Notes: generated by a model not told the origin, from the sequence alone. Shown: positions 1 to 5,816, counted from the first letter of the stretch. The stretch: 6,212 nucleotides of DNA from Thermoflexales bacterium (GCA_007130345.1 SLSP01000345.1:1-6212); one strand, 5' to 3'. Translations and numbers: made by a program.

Positions 1-109
1 CGTGTAAATCCGTGTCCTTACTTGAAATCAACCGGGGACTTCTTCTTGTCACAGGGTTAGTTTTGCGCTACTGCGATTTAAGGACCCGAGGAATTTCCCC
101 GCGCCAACC

Positions 110-177
110 GTCCAAAAGGACAACTCCAGGGCGGTTTAACGCCCTTTGGATGGCAGCCGATGGTTTCAACCATCGGC
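110..177. repeat. Cluster of three consecutive small hairpins
   Basis: Three inverted repeats follow one another. GTCC-AAAA-GGAC lies at 110-121. AGGGCG-GTTTAA-CGCCCT is centred near 138, with outer TCCA/TGGA pairing if two bases bulge. A perfect 10-bp stem lies at 156-165 and 168-177 (GCCGATGGTT / AACCATCGGC). None is followed by a T-run, so they do not look like terminators. They resemble REP-type intergenic hairpins. If transcribed, they would lie upstream of the promoter assigned to the Hsp70-like gene, so a role in its leader is unlikely. Confidence 0.6.
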
Positions 178-209
178 GTGGCGCGGCGGCCATCGGCGTG
201 GCGCGGTGG
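170..209. repeat. 20-bp tandem direct repeat, two copies
   Basis: Positions 170-189 and 190-209 are head-to-tail copies of a 20-base unit beginning CCATCGGCGTGG. They differ at one base (C187 versus T207). The first eight bases of each copy are complementary to the left arm of the hairpin at 156-163, so that arm can pair with either copy. Confidence 0.85.
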
Positions 210-252
210 CGAATGCTCTTGGAGCGTGCTCAAAAGCATTATCCTGTCATTT

Positions 253-288
253 GGCATTGGTTTTGACGTTTGACGCCTGACGTTTGAT
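253..288 (+). repeat. Heptad-repeat intergenic element, copy 1
   Basis: The core is a 7-base-period array: GACGTTT (265-271), GACGCCT (272-278), GACGTTT (279-285), then GA. By direct comparison, the 36 bases 253-288 match the reverse complement of 3036-3071 at 33 of 36 positions. Heptad-period intergenic arrays are a known class of simple repeats in several bacterial phyla. The dispersal of this one within a few kilobases suggests a genome-wide family, which is inferred. Confidence 0.8.
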
Positions 289-296
289 ACCCCATC

Positions 297-306
297 GTGT
301 ATACAC
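297..306. promoter_or_regulatory. 10-bp palindrome, possible operator
   Basis: GTGTATACAC is a perfect palindrome centred about 55 bases upstream of the -10 hexamer of the Hsp70-like gene. Its position and symmetry would fit an upstream activator or repressor site. No regulator gene is nearby and the motif matches no operator I recognise. It is not a CIRCE element, the HrcA heat-shock operator. Confidence 0.25.
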
Positions 307-350
307 CCGCATTGCCGCACAATTTCCTTTCGCGGACGCCCCACTTAACC

Positions 351-361
351 TGTGGTATAAT
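351..361 (+). promoter_or_regulatory. Extended -10 promoter for the Hsp70-like gene
   Basis: A consensus TATAAT lies at 356-361, preceded by TGG at 353-355. This gives the extended -10 form TGnTATAAT. No good -35 hexamer sits 16-18 bases upstream, which is usual for extended -10 promoters. Transcription would begin near 368, leaving a leader of about 95 bases before the chosen ATG. Confidence 0.6.
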
Positions 362-378
362 AACCGTTTGCGTTGGAA

Positions 379-399
379 CGCGAGCAGGGTGTGCTCGCG
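379..399 (+). promoter_or_regulatory. Hairpin in the 5' leader of the Hsp70-like gene
   Basis: A perfect 8-bp stem CGCGAGCA / TGCTCGCG encloses a 5-base loop, beginning about 11 bases after the predicted transcription start. There is no T-run after it, so it is not a terminator. It could stabilise the 5' end of the mRNA or act in regulation. Confidence 0.45.
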
Positions 400-450
400 G
401 TGGCCCTTTCAAGACGAAGCGATGCTGTGATGCTGTTTGCTGAGAGCCTG

Positions 451-457
451 AAGGAGG
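451..457 (+). promoter_or_regulatory. Strong ribosome binding site deciding the Hsp70-like start
   Basis: AAGGAGG lies 5 bases before ATG 463. It fixes that codon as the start over the upstream in-frame TTG 373 and ATG 430, neither of which has a comparable site. Confidence 0.85.
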
Positions 458-462
458 TGGTG

Positions 463-2274
463 ATGCGCATTGGGATTGATTTTGGCACGACGAATTCCTC
501 GGTGGCGTATTATGACGGCGCGACGTTGCACCCTATCCACCTTGACCCCGACAACGAGAACCCACGTGTGTTGCCCTCGCTGATTTACATTGACCGGGCG
601 TTCGATTCCCGGTTGGGGATGGCGGCGGCTAACCAATATCTGGCCCAGGAGACCGGGCGGCGCACGGTGTGGGAGCGCAAGCACATCGGCGCCATTGAGA
701 TTATCGTGGCCGGCGCGGGGTCCAGCCCCATCCGCTACTGGCACGACGTGTACATTGTGACGGACACGGCGGCCAATGGGCGGCTGCTGCAATCCGTCAA
801 GACCGCGTTGCGCGATCCCGAATACGAGGGCACGAATATCTTCGACCGCTACTACACCATCGACGAGCTGATTGCGATGCTGTTGCGCGCGCTCAAGGCC
901 CGCGCTGAGGCGCAGTTGGGCGAAGCCTGCGACGAAGTGGTGCTGGGCCGCCCGGTGCGCTTCTCCGATGACGACGCCATCACCGCGCGGGCGGAAGAGA
1001 TTCTCTATCGGGCCGCGCGCTTCGCCGGATTCCGCGAGGTGGCCTTCCAGATGGAGCCTATCGCGGCGGCGCATCTGCATCACATCACGGCGGCGCGGCG
1101 GCAGGTGGCCCTCATCTTCGACTTTGGCGGCGGCACCCTCGATCTGACGGTGGCTCAGGTGGGTGGCGCGCAGCCGCCCCAGGTGATCGCCACGCGGGGC
1201 GTGCTGCTTGGCGGGGACGACCTCGACCGGCGGATAATGGGATCGCTGCTGCCGCACTTCGGCCAGGGCGTTACGGTGGATGGCGGACGCGACTTCCCGC
1301 CGGATTTCCTCGATATGCTGCACACCTGGCAGACGATGCCGGAGCTTTCGCGCCCGGAGCCGCTCGGCAAAATCCGCCATTTCCAGAAATCCAGCAGCAA
1401 TCCCCAGGCGATGCGCGCCCTGGAAACCCTGGTCACGCAGAACGTGGGTTTCAGCCTTTTCCACACCATCGAGCAGGCCAAGAAGCGGTTGACCTCGGAC
1501 TTGATGACGCGCCTCACCTTCCAGCACCAGCACATCGACATCCGCGAGCGCGTGTTGCGGCGCGACTTCGAAGCGTGGATCGCAGCGGATGTGGCGGCGG
1601 TGGCGGGGGATATTCGCCGGGTGGTGAATGACGCCGGGCTGCGCCTCGACCAGGTGGACGTGGTGCTGCGCACGGGGGGGACATCGCTGGTGCCGGCCTT
1701 CGTGGCGCTGCTGACCGACCTCTTCGGACACGCCAAGATGCAGGCGATGGATCCGCTGACCTCGGTGGTGGGCGGGATGGCCGTGGTCGCGCATCAGGGG
1801 CAGGGGACGCCGCCGGCGTATGCCTATCGCTATGAGAACCCGTTTGAGTATATCAAGGCCACAAGCGAGCGCGACTATCACCCCACCATCCTCCAAAACC
1901 ATCAGGCCGCGTACTCCGACCGCGATTACACCATCGAGAAGCTGCCGCTGACCCTGAGCGGTTTGCACGCCGTGCGCCCCGCCGACCTCGACTACGAATC
2001 CGAGGCGAAGAAGCTGGTGCGCTTCAAGCTCACGCGCCCCTGCACGCTCTACGTCATCTACCAGGCCAAAGCGGAGACGCTGCCCCGCTGGTTGCGCCCC
2101 TTCCAGCGGGTAGAGGATTGGCTGGTGGAAATCGAGACCATCGGCGGGCGCTATCCCTACCTCGTCTATCAGCGCGACTTCCCCGCCGGGGCCTTCGCCA
2201 TCGGCGGCGCGCGGGCAGAAGGCTACCGCGGCAACGTCTTCTTGAACTACCTGCTGGCAGCCAGGCCGATATAG
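463..2274 (+). CDS. Hsp70/YegD-like ATPase with C-terminal beta-sandwich-like module
   Basis: The 603-residue protein begins at ATG 463 behind AAGGAGG, directly before the Hsp70 phosphate-1 motif (IGIDFGTTNSS, residues 3-13). Further Hsp70 landmarks are RKHIG (72-76, in the region of the DnaK catalytic lysine), MEPIAAAH (197-204), phosphate-2 FDFGGGTLDLTV (219-230) and the adenosine motif RTGGTSLVP (403-411). The nucleotide-binding domain ends near residue 445. There is no recognisable DnaK substrate-binding domain. A PPAYAYRYENP linker leads instead to residues 480-603, with YSDRDYT, PCTLYVIY, LPRWLRPF and a FPAGAFAIGG-type ending. I associate this pattern with beta-sandwich modules of secreted enzymes, from memory rather than a search. 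No signal peptide or membrane segment is visible, so the protein is probably cytoplasmic. It presumably couples ATP binding to client or ligand binding. It stands alone, without dnaJ or grpE, and converges on the thioesterase gene. Confidence 0.9.
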   Translation: MRIGIDFGTTNSSVAYYDGATLHPIHLDPDNENPRVLPSLIYIDRAFDSRLGMAAANQYLAQETGRRTVWERKHIGAIEIIVAGAGSSPIRYWHDVYIVTDTAANGRLLQSVKTALRDPEYEGTNIFDRYYTIDELIAMLLRALKARAEAQLGEACDEVVLGRPVRFSDDDAITARAEEILYRAARFAGFREVAFQMEPIAAAHLHHITAARRQVALIFDFGGGTLDLTVAQVGGAQPPQVIATRGVLLGGDDLDRRIMGSLLPHFGQGVTVDGGRDFPPDFLDMLHTWQTMPELSRPEPLGKIRHFQKSSSNPQAMRALETLVTQNVGFSLFHTIEQAKKRLTSDLMTRLTFQHQHIDIRERVLRRDFEAWIAADVAAVAGDIRRVVNDAGLRLDQVDVVLRTGGTSLVPAFVALLTDLFGHAKMQAMDPLTSVVGGMAVVAHQGQGTPPAYAYRYENPFEYIKATSERDYHPTILQNHQAAYSDRDYTIEKLPLTLSGLHAVRPADLDYESEAKKLVRFKLTRPCTLYVIYQAKAETLPRWLRPFQRVEDWLVEIETIGGRYPYLVYQRDFPAGAFAIGGARAEGYRGNVFLNYLLAARPI

Positions 2275-2464
2275 TCCACTAGTACAACGCGGCGGAAGCC
2301 CCTCCTCAGTTAGCCTCGCTCAGAGCGGATCGTCAGATCCGCGACTATACGTCGGAACGGGGAACTGACGTTCCCCTTGGAGCACATTCAACTGGGGAGT
2401 TATTTATGCCGCGCTGTACTGGCTCGATACCGCGCATTATGAAGCCCATCCGACGCCTACAAAA
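2275..2464. other. Non-coding stretch between convergent genes
   Basis: No open frame with a ribosome binding site is present. The stretch contains the paired inverted hairpins at 2325-2376 and ends at the bidirectional terminator stem. The Hsp70-like transcript would read through the hairpin pair before reaching that stem. Confidence 0.7.
2325..2376. repeat. Inverted pair of covarying hairpins (REP/BIME-like)
   Basis: Hairpin A (2325-2342) is a perfect 7-bp stem, GCGGATC-GTCA-GATCCGC. Hairpin B (2359-2376) is a perfect 7-bp stem, GGGGAAC-TGAC-GTTCCCC. Read on the opposite strand, B becomes GGGGAACGTCAGTTCCCC. This differs from A at two stem positions only, and each is changed together with its pairing partner. 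The two loops are complementary to each other. The arrangement is a head-to-head pair like bacterial interspersed mosaic elements. No T-run follows either stem. Confidence 0.7.
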
Positions 2465-2496
2465 CGCGCCCCGTCATCATAATATGACGGGGCGCG
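2461..2496 (-). terminator. Rho-independent terminator of the thioesterase gene, possibly bidirectional
   Basis: A perfect 13-bp GC-rich stem (2465-2477 with 2484-2496) encloses a 6-base loop. On the minus strand it begins 20 bases after the thioesterase stop and is followed by TTTT. On the plus strand it is followed by the T-rich ATATTTGTATT, so it may also stop the convergent Hsp70-like transcript. Confidence 0.8.
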
Positions 2497-2515
2497 ATAT
2501 TTGTATTGGCGCGAG

Positions 2516-2968
2516 CTAACGCTGCCGCTCGTTGACGATGTGATCCCACCAGCGCCGGGCCTCCGGCGATTCCGGCGGCACCACGTCGATGCCATGGGGC
2601 GCAGCTCGCCCCCCGACGACATACACAAAGGTCAGGTAGCCTTCGGTGGGATAGGGCGTGGCGTCGTCCGCATCGATCAGATTCGCCACCACGCGGACGC
2701 TCAGGCTGCTGCGCCCGACATGGGCCACCTGCCCCTTCAACACCAAAGTCTCGCCGCATTGCACGCTCTTGCGGAAGCTCATGCCGTGCAAGCGCACGCA
2801 CACCAGATTGCTAGGGGAGCACTTCAGAGCAGATCGGGCGGTCATAAAGCCCGTCTCGACAACCCATTCGGCCATCCGCCCGGCGTAGAGCGTGCCGTGA
2901 TGGTTCAAGTCCACCGATTTGACCAGGTGTGAAGCCGTAACTTGGGGCAACGTTTCGATTGATTTCAT
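2516..2968 (-). CDS. Hotdog-fold acyl-CoA thioesterase
   Basis: The 150-residue protein hydrolyses acyl-CoA thioesters to free acid and CoA, by family. It is the usual length for a single-hotdog enzyme of the YciA/4HBT type. The signature NHHGTLYAGRMAEW (residues 22-35) fits the central helix of the fold, and the strand region MSFRKSVQCGETLVLKGQV (63-81) followed by VGRSSLSV is typical. Glu38 follows the helix signature where these enzymes carry their acidic catalytic residue. The preceding position, often Asp, is Val37. There is no signal peptide, so it is cytoplasmic. The start is ATG 2968, preceded on the minus strand by GAGG with 6 bases of spacing. The gene lies 245 bases downstream of rny, with repeats between, so it is probably transcribed on its own. 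The exact acyl substrate cannot be told. Confidence 0.85.
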   Translation of the reverse strand: MKSIETLPQVTASHLVKSVDLNHHGTLYAGRMAEWVVETGFMTARSALKCSPSNLVCVRLHGMSFRKSVQCGETLVLKGQVAHVGRSSLSVRVVANLIDADDATPYPTEGYLTFVYVVGGRAAPHGIDVVPPESPEARRWWDHIVNERQR

Positions 2969-3035
2969 AGTTTCCCTCGGCGCGGTTCATTCTCGAAAGA
3001 AATCTGCTTAACAGTTTGCTGTGTGCTAACAACTC

Positions 3036-3071
3036 GTCAAACGTCATGCGTCAAACGTCAAAACCAATACC
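3036..3071 (-). repeat. Heptad-repeat intergenic element, copy 2 (inverted)
   Basis: On the minus strand it reads GACGTTT, GACGCAT, GACGTTT, GAC, preceded by GGTATTGGTTTT. It matches copy 1 (253-288) at 33 of 36 bases in opposite orientation. It lies about 70 bases upstream of the thioesterase start. Confidence 0.8.
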
Positions 3072-3128
3072 AAGATAAGGCGGAGTTTGACTTCCGAGAG
3101 GCAAATCCGGGTCAAGTATGGATTTCAT

Positions 3129-3156
3129 GACGTTTCACGTTTCACGTTTGACGCCG
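3129..3156 (+). repeat. Heptad-repeat cluster, variant copy 3
   Basis: Four consecutive heptads are seen: GACGTTT, CACGTTT, CACGTTT, GACGCCG. The register matches the two other clusters, but two units begin with C instead of G, and the flanking sequence is unrelated. It lies about 60 bases beyond the rny stop. Confidence 0.75.
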
Positions 3157-3213
3157 GAAAGTGTCCAGCAGTTATTGTCAGCAGCTACCTCAAAATGAAC
3201 CCTGCCTCTCCTC

Positions 3214-4743
3214 CTATTTAGCGTATTCCACCGCGCGCGTCTCGCGGATGACCGTGACCTTGATCTGGCCCGGATACTCCATACTCTCTTCGATCTTGCG
3301 CGCCACGTCGCGGGACAGGCGCACGGCCTGGAGATCGTCCACGTCACCGGGACGAACGATGAGGCGGATTTCGCGTCCTGCCTGGATGGCGTAGGATTCT
3401 TCTACGCCTTTGAACGAGCGCGCGACCTCTTCCAGCGTGCGGATGCGCTTGATGTAGTGTTCCAGGCTTTCGCGGCGCGCGCCGGGCCGCGCGCCAGAGA
3501 TGGCGTCGGCGGCCTCGACAATGATGGCCTCAATAGTCTGCTGCTCGGCCTCGTGATGATGTCCCTCGATGCAGTTGACCACGGCCTCCGGCACGCCATA
3601 GCGCCGCGCCAGTTCCGCGCCGATGGTGGCGTGGGTGCCCTCCACCTCGAAGTCCACCGCCTTGCCAATGTCGTGCAACAGGCCGCCCAGACGGGCCACC
3701 TCGGCATTGGCGCCCAACTCGGCGGCCAGAAGGCTGGATAGCTTCGCCACCTCGATAGTGTGAGCGAGCTGATTCTGCCCGTAGCTGGTGCGGAAGTAGA
3801 GCCGCCCAATCAGCTTCATCAATTCGGGATGCAGTGTGGGCACTTCGGCCTCGTAGACGGCGCGCTCGGCCTGCTCTTTCATCACCTCTTCGACTTCTTG
3901 AGTGGACTTCTCCATCAGGCTCTCGATGCGTGCCGGGTGAATGCGGCCATCGGCCACCAGGCGGTGCATCGCCCGCGCCGCGATCTCGCGCTGGATGGGG
4001 TTGAAGGATGAGATGGTGATGATTTCCGGCGTGTCGTCCACAATCACGTCCACGCCAGCCTTCTGCTCGAAGACGCGGATATTGCGTCCGCCACGCCCGA
4101 TGATGCGCCCCTTCAATTCATCGGAGGGAATCTCCAACGTGGTCGTCGTGATTTCCGCCACCTGCTCTGAGGCCAGGCGTTGGATGGCGGTGGTGATAAT
4201 GCGCCGCGCCCGGCGATCCGCCTCGGCGTTAGCGCGCAATTCCTCCTCGCGGATGACCCGCGCCATATCCTGGTGGGCCTCTTCCGCAACCTGCTCTAGC
4301 ACAATCTCCCGGGCCTCATCGGTGGATAGATTGGCGATGCGCTCCAGTTCCACGCGGCGCTCGCCTTCCAACTTCTCTAGCTCGTTCCAGCGCTTGTCCA
4401 GCGTGCTTTGGCGCTTGTTGATCTGCTGCTCGCGCTTGTCGATGCGCTCCTGGCGCTCGTCAAGCTGATCGCGGCGATGTTGCAGCCGCTCTTCCTCGCG
4501 GCGAAGCCGATTGCCACGCTGATCCATCTCGCGCTCCACTTCCTGACGCAGCTTGAGCGCTTCATCCTTGCCGGTCAGCACGGTGTCGCGCGCCTGCTTC
4601 TCGGCCTCTTCCAACAGGCGATTGCGCATCGCCTCCAAATTGCCCATTTCGCGCTGGTAGGTCTGCTGGCGATGATGATAGCCTAGCGCGCCTCCCACGC
4701 CCAAGCCCACCAGGCCCACAATTAAGTAGAAAATCCAGTCCAT
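3214..4743 (-). CDS. rny: Ribonuclease Y
   Basis: RNase Y is the membrane-anchored endoribonuclease that initiates mRNA decay. This 509-residue protein is the usual length and has the full domain order. An N-terminal membrane segment lies at residues 4-21 (FYLIVGLVGLGVGGALG for the most part). A long charged coiled coil spans about 26-195. A KH RNA-binding domain lies around 200-262 with the GRIIGRGGRNI loop (212-222). An HD metal-dependent phosphohydrolase domain begins near 325, with His328, the LLHDIGK motif (His357-Asp358), His371, EGHHHE (393-398) and Asp413. The start is ATG 4743, with AAGGAG 8 bases upstream; an in-frame TTG six bases earlier is too close to that site. The ATG lies 2 bases after the recX stop, indicating one transcript and translational coupling. 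No residue of the active site appears to be missing. Confidence 0.97.
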   Translation of the reverse strand: MDWIFYLIVGLVGLGVGGALGYHHRQQTYQREMGNLEAMRNRLLEEAEKQARDTVLTGKDEALKLRQEVEREMDQRGNRLRREEERLQHRRDQLDERQERIDKREQQINKRQSTLDKRWNELEKLEGERRVELERIANLSTDEAREIVLEQVAEEAHQDMARVIREEELRANAEADRRARRIITTAIQRLASEQVAEITTTTLEIPSDELKGRIIGRGGRNIRVFEQKAGVDVIVDDTPEIITISSFNPIQREIAARAMHRLVADGRIHPARIESLMEKSTQEVEEVMKEQAERAVYEAEVPTLHPELMKLIGRLYFRTSYGQNQLAHTIEVAKLSSLLAAELGANAEVARLGGLLHDIGKAVDFEVEGTHATIGAELARRYGVPEAVVNCIEGHHHEAEQQTIEAIIVEAADAISGARPGARRESLEHYIKRIRTLEEVARSFKGVEESYAIQAGREIRLIVRPGDVDDLQAVRLSRDVARKIEESMEYPGQIKVTVIRETRAVEYAK

Positions 4744-4745
4744 GT

Positions 4746-5390
4746 TCAAATCTCCTTGTTTTCGTCTGAGTTGAAATCAGGGAAGGGGTAGGCGTCGAGG
4801 ATCTCTCGGATCAGGGGATAGGGGAAACCGCGTCGGGCCATCCTTTGGGTGAGGCGCTTCTGGAACGCATCAGGGGGGAGGTGCGAGATCCGGCGGCCTT
4901 GAGATTCGGCCACCCGATACGCTGCGGCGCGCTCGTCGAAGTCTTCCAGAGCGGCTTCGATAGCGGTGGAGTCCACGCCTTTCTGGCGCAACTCATAACG
5001 CAGCGCCCGCTGTCCGCGCGGCTTGAATCGCGTGCGATTATCCACCCAGTAACGCGCAAAGTCCGCGTCATCGACGAGGCCCACATCAAGCAGGCGGTCG
5101 AGAACACGGTCGATCACGTCTTCGGAGAAGTCCTTGCCGCTTAGATAGCGGCGCATTTCGGCTTCACTGCGTGGGCGGTATGAGAGGTAGTCCAGCGACT
5201 TCTCGCGCGCGCGTTCCGCTTCATCCTGTGCGCGCAGCGTGGCAATCATCTCATCACTCAGGTGTTGTCCAATCCGCACCTGTTCTGCCACGCTCAACGC
5301 CAGTCCGAACGCGAACTCGCCATCGAGATAAATGTTCACCCGCATACTGGAACGCTTTTGCGGTTCTATTGCGGTAACCTGACCGGCCAT
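4746..5390 (-). CDS. recX: Regulatory protein RecX
   Basis: RecX binds RecA filaments and modulates their recombinase and coprotease activity. The 214-residue protein lies between the short E. coli type and the longer Bacillus type. It has the N-terminal beta region common in Gram-positive and Chloroflexota forms (RVNIYLDGEFAFGLALS, residues 17-33). The helical RecX repeats follow: SLDYLSYRPRSEAEMRRYL (65-83), the hallmark VGLVDDADFARYWVDNR (103-119), PRGQRALRYELRQKGV (124-139) and a last repeat around 172-200. It starts at ATG 5390, preceded by AGGAAAGGG. It is the first gene of the recX-rny unit, and a terminator-like hairpin lies immediately upstream. No recA is present in the window, so the usual recA-recX pairing is either broken or lies elsewhere. 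Confidence 0.95.
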   Translation of the reverse strand: MAGQVTAIEPQKRSSMRVNIYLDGEFAFGLALSVAEQVRIGQHLSDEMIATLRAQDEAERAREKSLDYLSYRPRSEAEMRRYLSGKDFSEDVIDRVLDRLLDVGLVDDADFARYWVDNRTRFKPRGQRALRYELRQKGVDSTAIEAALEDFDERAAAYRVAESQGRRISHLPPDAFQKRLTQRMARRGFPYPLIREILDAYPFPDFNSDENKEI

Positions 5391-5403
5391 TGACCCTTTC
5401 CTG

Positions 5404-5440
5404 AAAACAGAAAACGGCTATAGCAAGATGCCACAGCCGT
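5404..5440 (-). terminator. Terminator-like hairpin in the recX leader (possible attenuator)
   Basis: On the minus strand an 11-bp stem (ACGGCUGUGGC with GCUAUAGCCGU, including two G-U pairs) encloses AUCUU. It is followed by a U-rich tail, UUUCUGUUUU. The tail ends one base before the CAGGAAAGGG ribosome binding site of recX. This is intrinsic-terminator architecture placed where an attenuator would be. No minus-strand gene is seen upstream that would need a terminator. An alternative is a weak promoter: TGCTATAGC within the hairpin resembles an extended -10. Confidence 0.55.
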
Positions 5441-5463
5441 CAGCCAGCCTGATCCGTGATCGA

Positions 5464-5541
5464 CGCGCAAGCGCGCGGTGTTTGGACGAACGCACAAGGC
5501 TTCCCGCCGCGCATATCACGCGCCGCGCACCTTGAACACCG
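5464..5541 (-). promoter_or_regulatory. Possible structured leader RNA upstream of recX
   Basis: On the minus strand CGGUGUU (5541-5535) can pair with AACACCG (5482-5476). CAAGG and CCUUG pair just inside that helix, and a short GCGCG/UGCGC hairpin lies within. Next comes CGCG-CUUG-CGCG, a stem with a stable CUUG tetraloop. With the downstream terminator hairpin this makes a multi-helix leader of about 150 bases. It matches no riboswitch class that I recognise. GC-rich DNA gives such stems by chance, so this is tentative. Confidence 0.3.
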
Positions 5542-5574
5542 GTCTGCACGTCGTATTACACTGAGTTTTAGACG

Positions 5575-5616
5575 AAAAAACTCGCCCCCGGCGCGCTACG
5601 TCATCTCCGGAGCGCG
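5575..5616 (-). terminator. Weak terminator candidate, minus strand
   Basis: On the minus strand CGC-g-CTCCGG pairs with CCGGGG-GCG across a 15-base loop, with one bulge and one G-U pair. Two bases later comes TTTTTT (5580-5575). It would separate anything transcribed leftward from the AT-rich region from the recX leader. Confidence 0.35.
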
Positions 5617-5779
5617 TAATAAATGTGACCACGTTATCCAATCTATTTCGCAGAAGCTCTTTCGCTTTGCGGAACGAGCCTCTAACGTCTGGCTAGACTT
5701 AGGCTTGAGAGCAGCTTGCTATGAACACGTTCGCTGCTTTGTGAATTACGATATATTCACCGACAATTGTATTGTACAT

Positions 5780-5816
5780 CCCTTCTGCCAAGTTATCACT
5801 CAAAGCAGCAGAAGGG
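5780..5816. repeat. 9-bp inverted repeat with 19-base loop
   Basis: CCCTTCTGC (5780-5788) and GCAGAAGGG (5808-5816) are perfect inverted copies. No T-run follows directly on either strand. It may be a protein-binding site or the remnant of a mobile element. Confidence 0.5.

Larger units (their letters stand above)
1..462. other. Non-coding region upstream of the Hsp70-like gene
   Basis: No convincing gene is seen here. The open frames are short, lack ribosome binding sites and encode low-complexity Arg/Gly-rich peptides. The stretch holds three small hairpins (110-121, about 125-151 and 156-177), a 20-bp tandem repeat, a heptad-repeat cluster, a 10-bp palindrome, a promoter and a leader hairpin, each listed separately. 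The first 17 bases repeat CGTGT at a 10-base spacing, possibly the end of another simple intergenic repeat cut by the window edge. Confidence 0.75.
2969..3213. other. Repeat-bearing intergenic region between rny and the thioesterase gene
   Basis: This region holds two heptad-repeat clusters of opposite orientation (3036-3071 and 3129-3156). No clear terminator follows rny. A promoter for the thioesterase should lie between about 2985 and 3060 on the minus strand, but no good -35/-10 pair is evident. Frames running through it are extensions in the wrong register. Confidence 0.6.

Noticed and set aside
253..287. CRISPR-like or iteron array
   Set aside because: Units are 7 bases with no spacers, and no cas or replication-initiator gene is present.
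12..344. Short open frames on both strands at the left end
   Set aside because: They run through hairpins and tandem repeats, lack ribosome binding sites and encode low-complexity peptides.
373..462. N-terminal extension of the Hsp70-like protein from TTG 373 or ATG 430
   Set aside because: The strong AAGGAGG site precedes ATG 463, which begins exactly at the Hsp70 phosphate-1 strand. The extension covers the leader hairpin and has no family match.
409..1968. 519-codon open frame antisense to the Hsp70-like gene
   Set aside because: It is rich in His/Arg, has no recognisable motif or ribosome binding site, and mirrors the codon pattern of the clear Hsp70-like gene on the other strand.
2811..3047. 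78-codon minus-strand frame overlapping the thioesterase start
   Set aside because: It runs out of register with the thioesterase, has no ribosome binding site, and its C-terminal half is only the shadow of that gene.
253..3071. Composite mobile element bounded by the 36-base inverted repeats
   Set aside because: There is no transposase or integrase between them and no target duplication visible, and a third heptad cluster lies just outside. Dispersed intergenic repeats explain the pair better.
4744..4749. TTG start for rny at 4749
   Set aside because: It lies only 2 bases from the AAGGAG site, while ATG 4743 has normal 8-base spacing.
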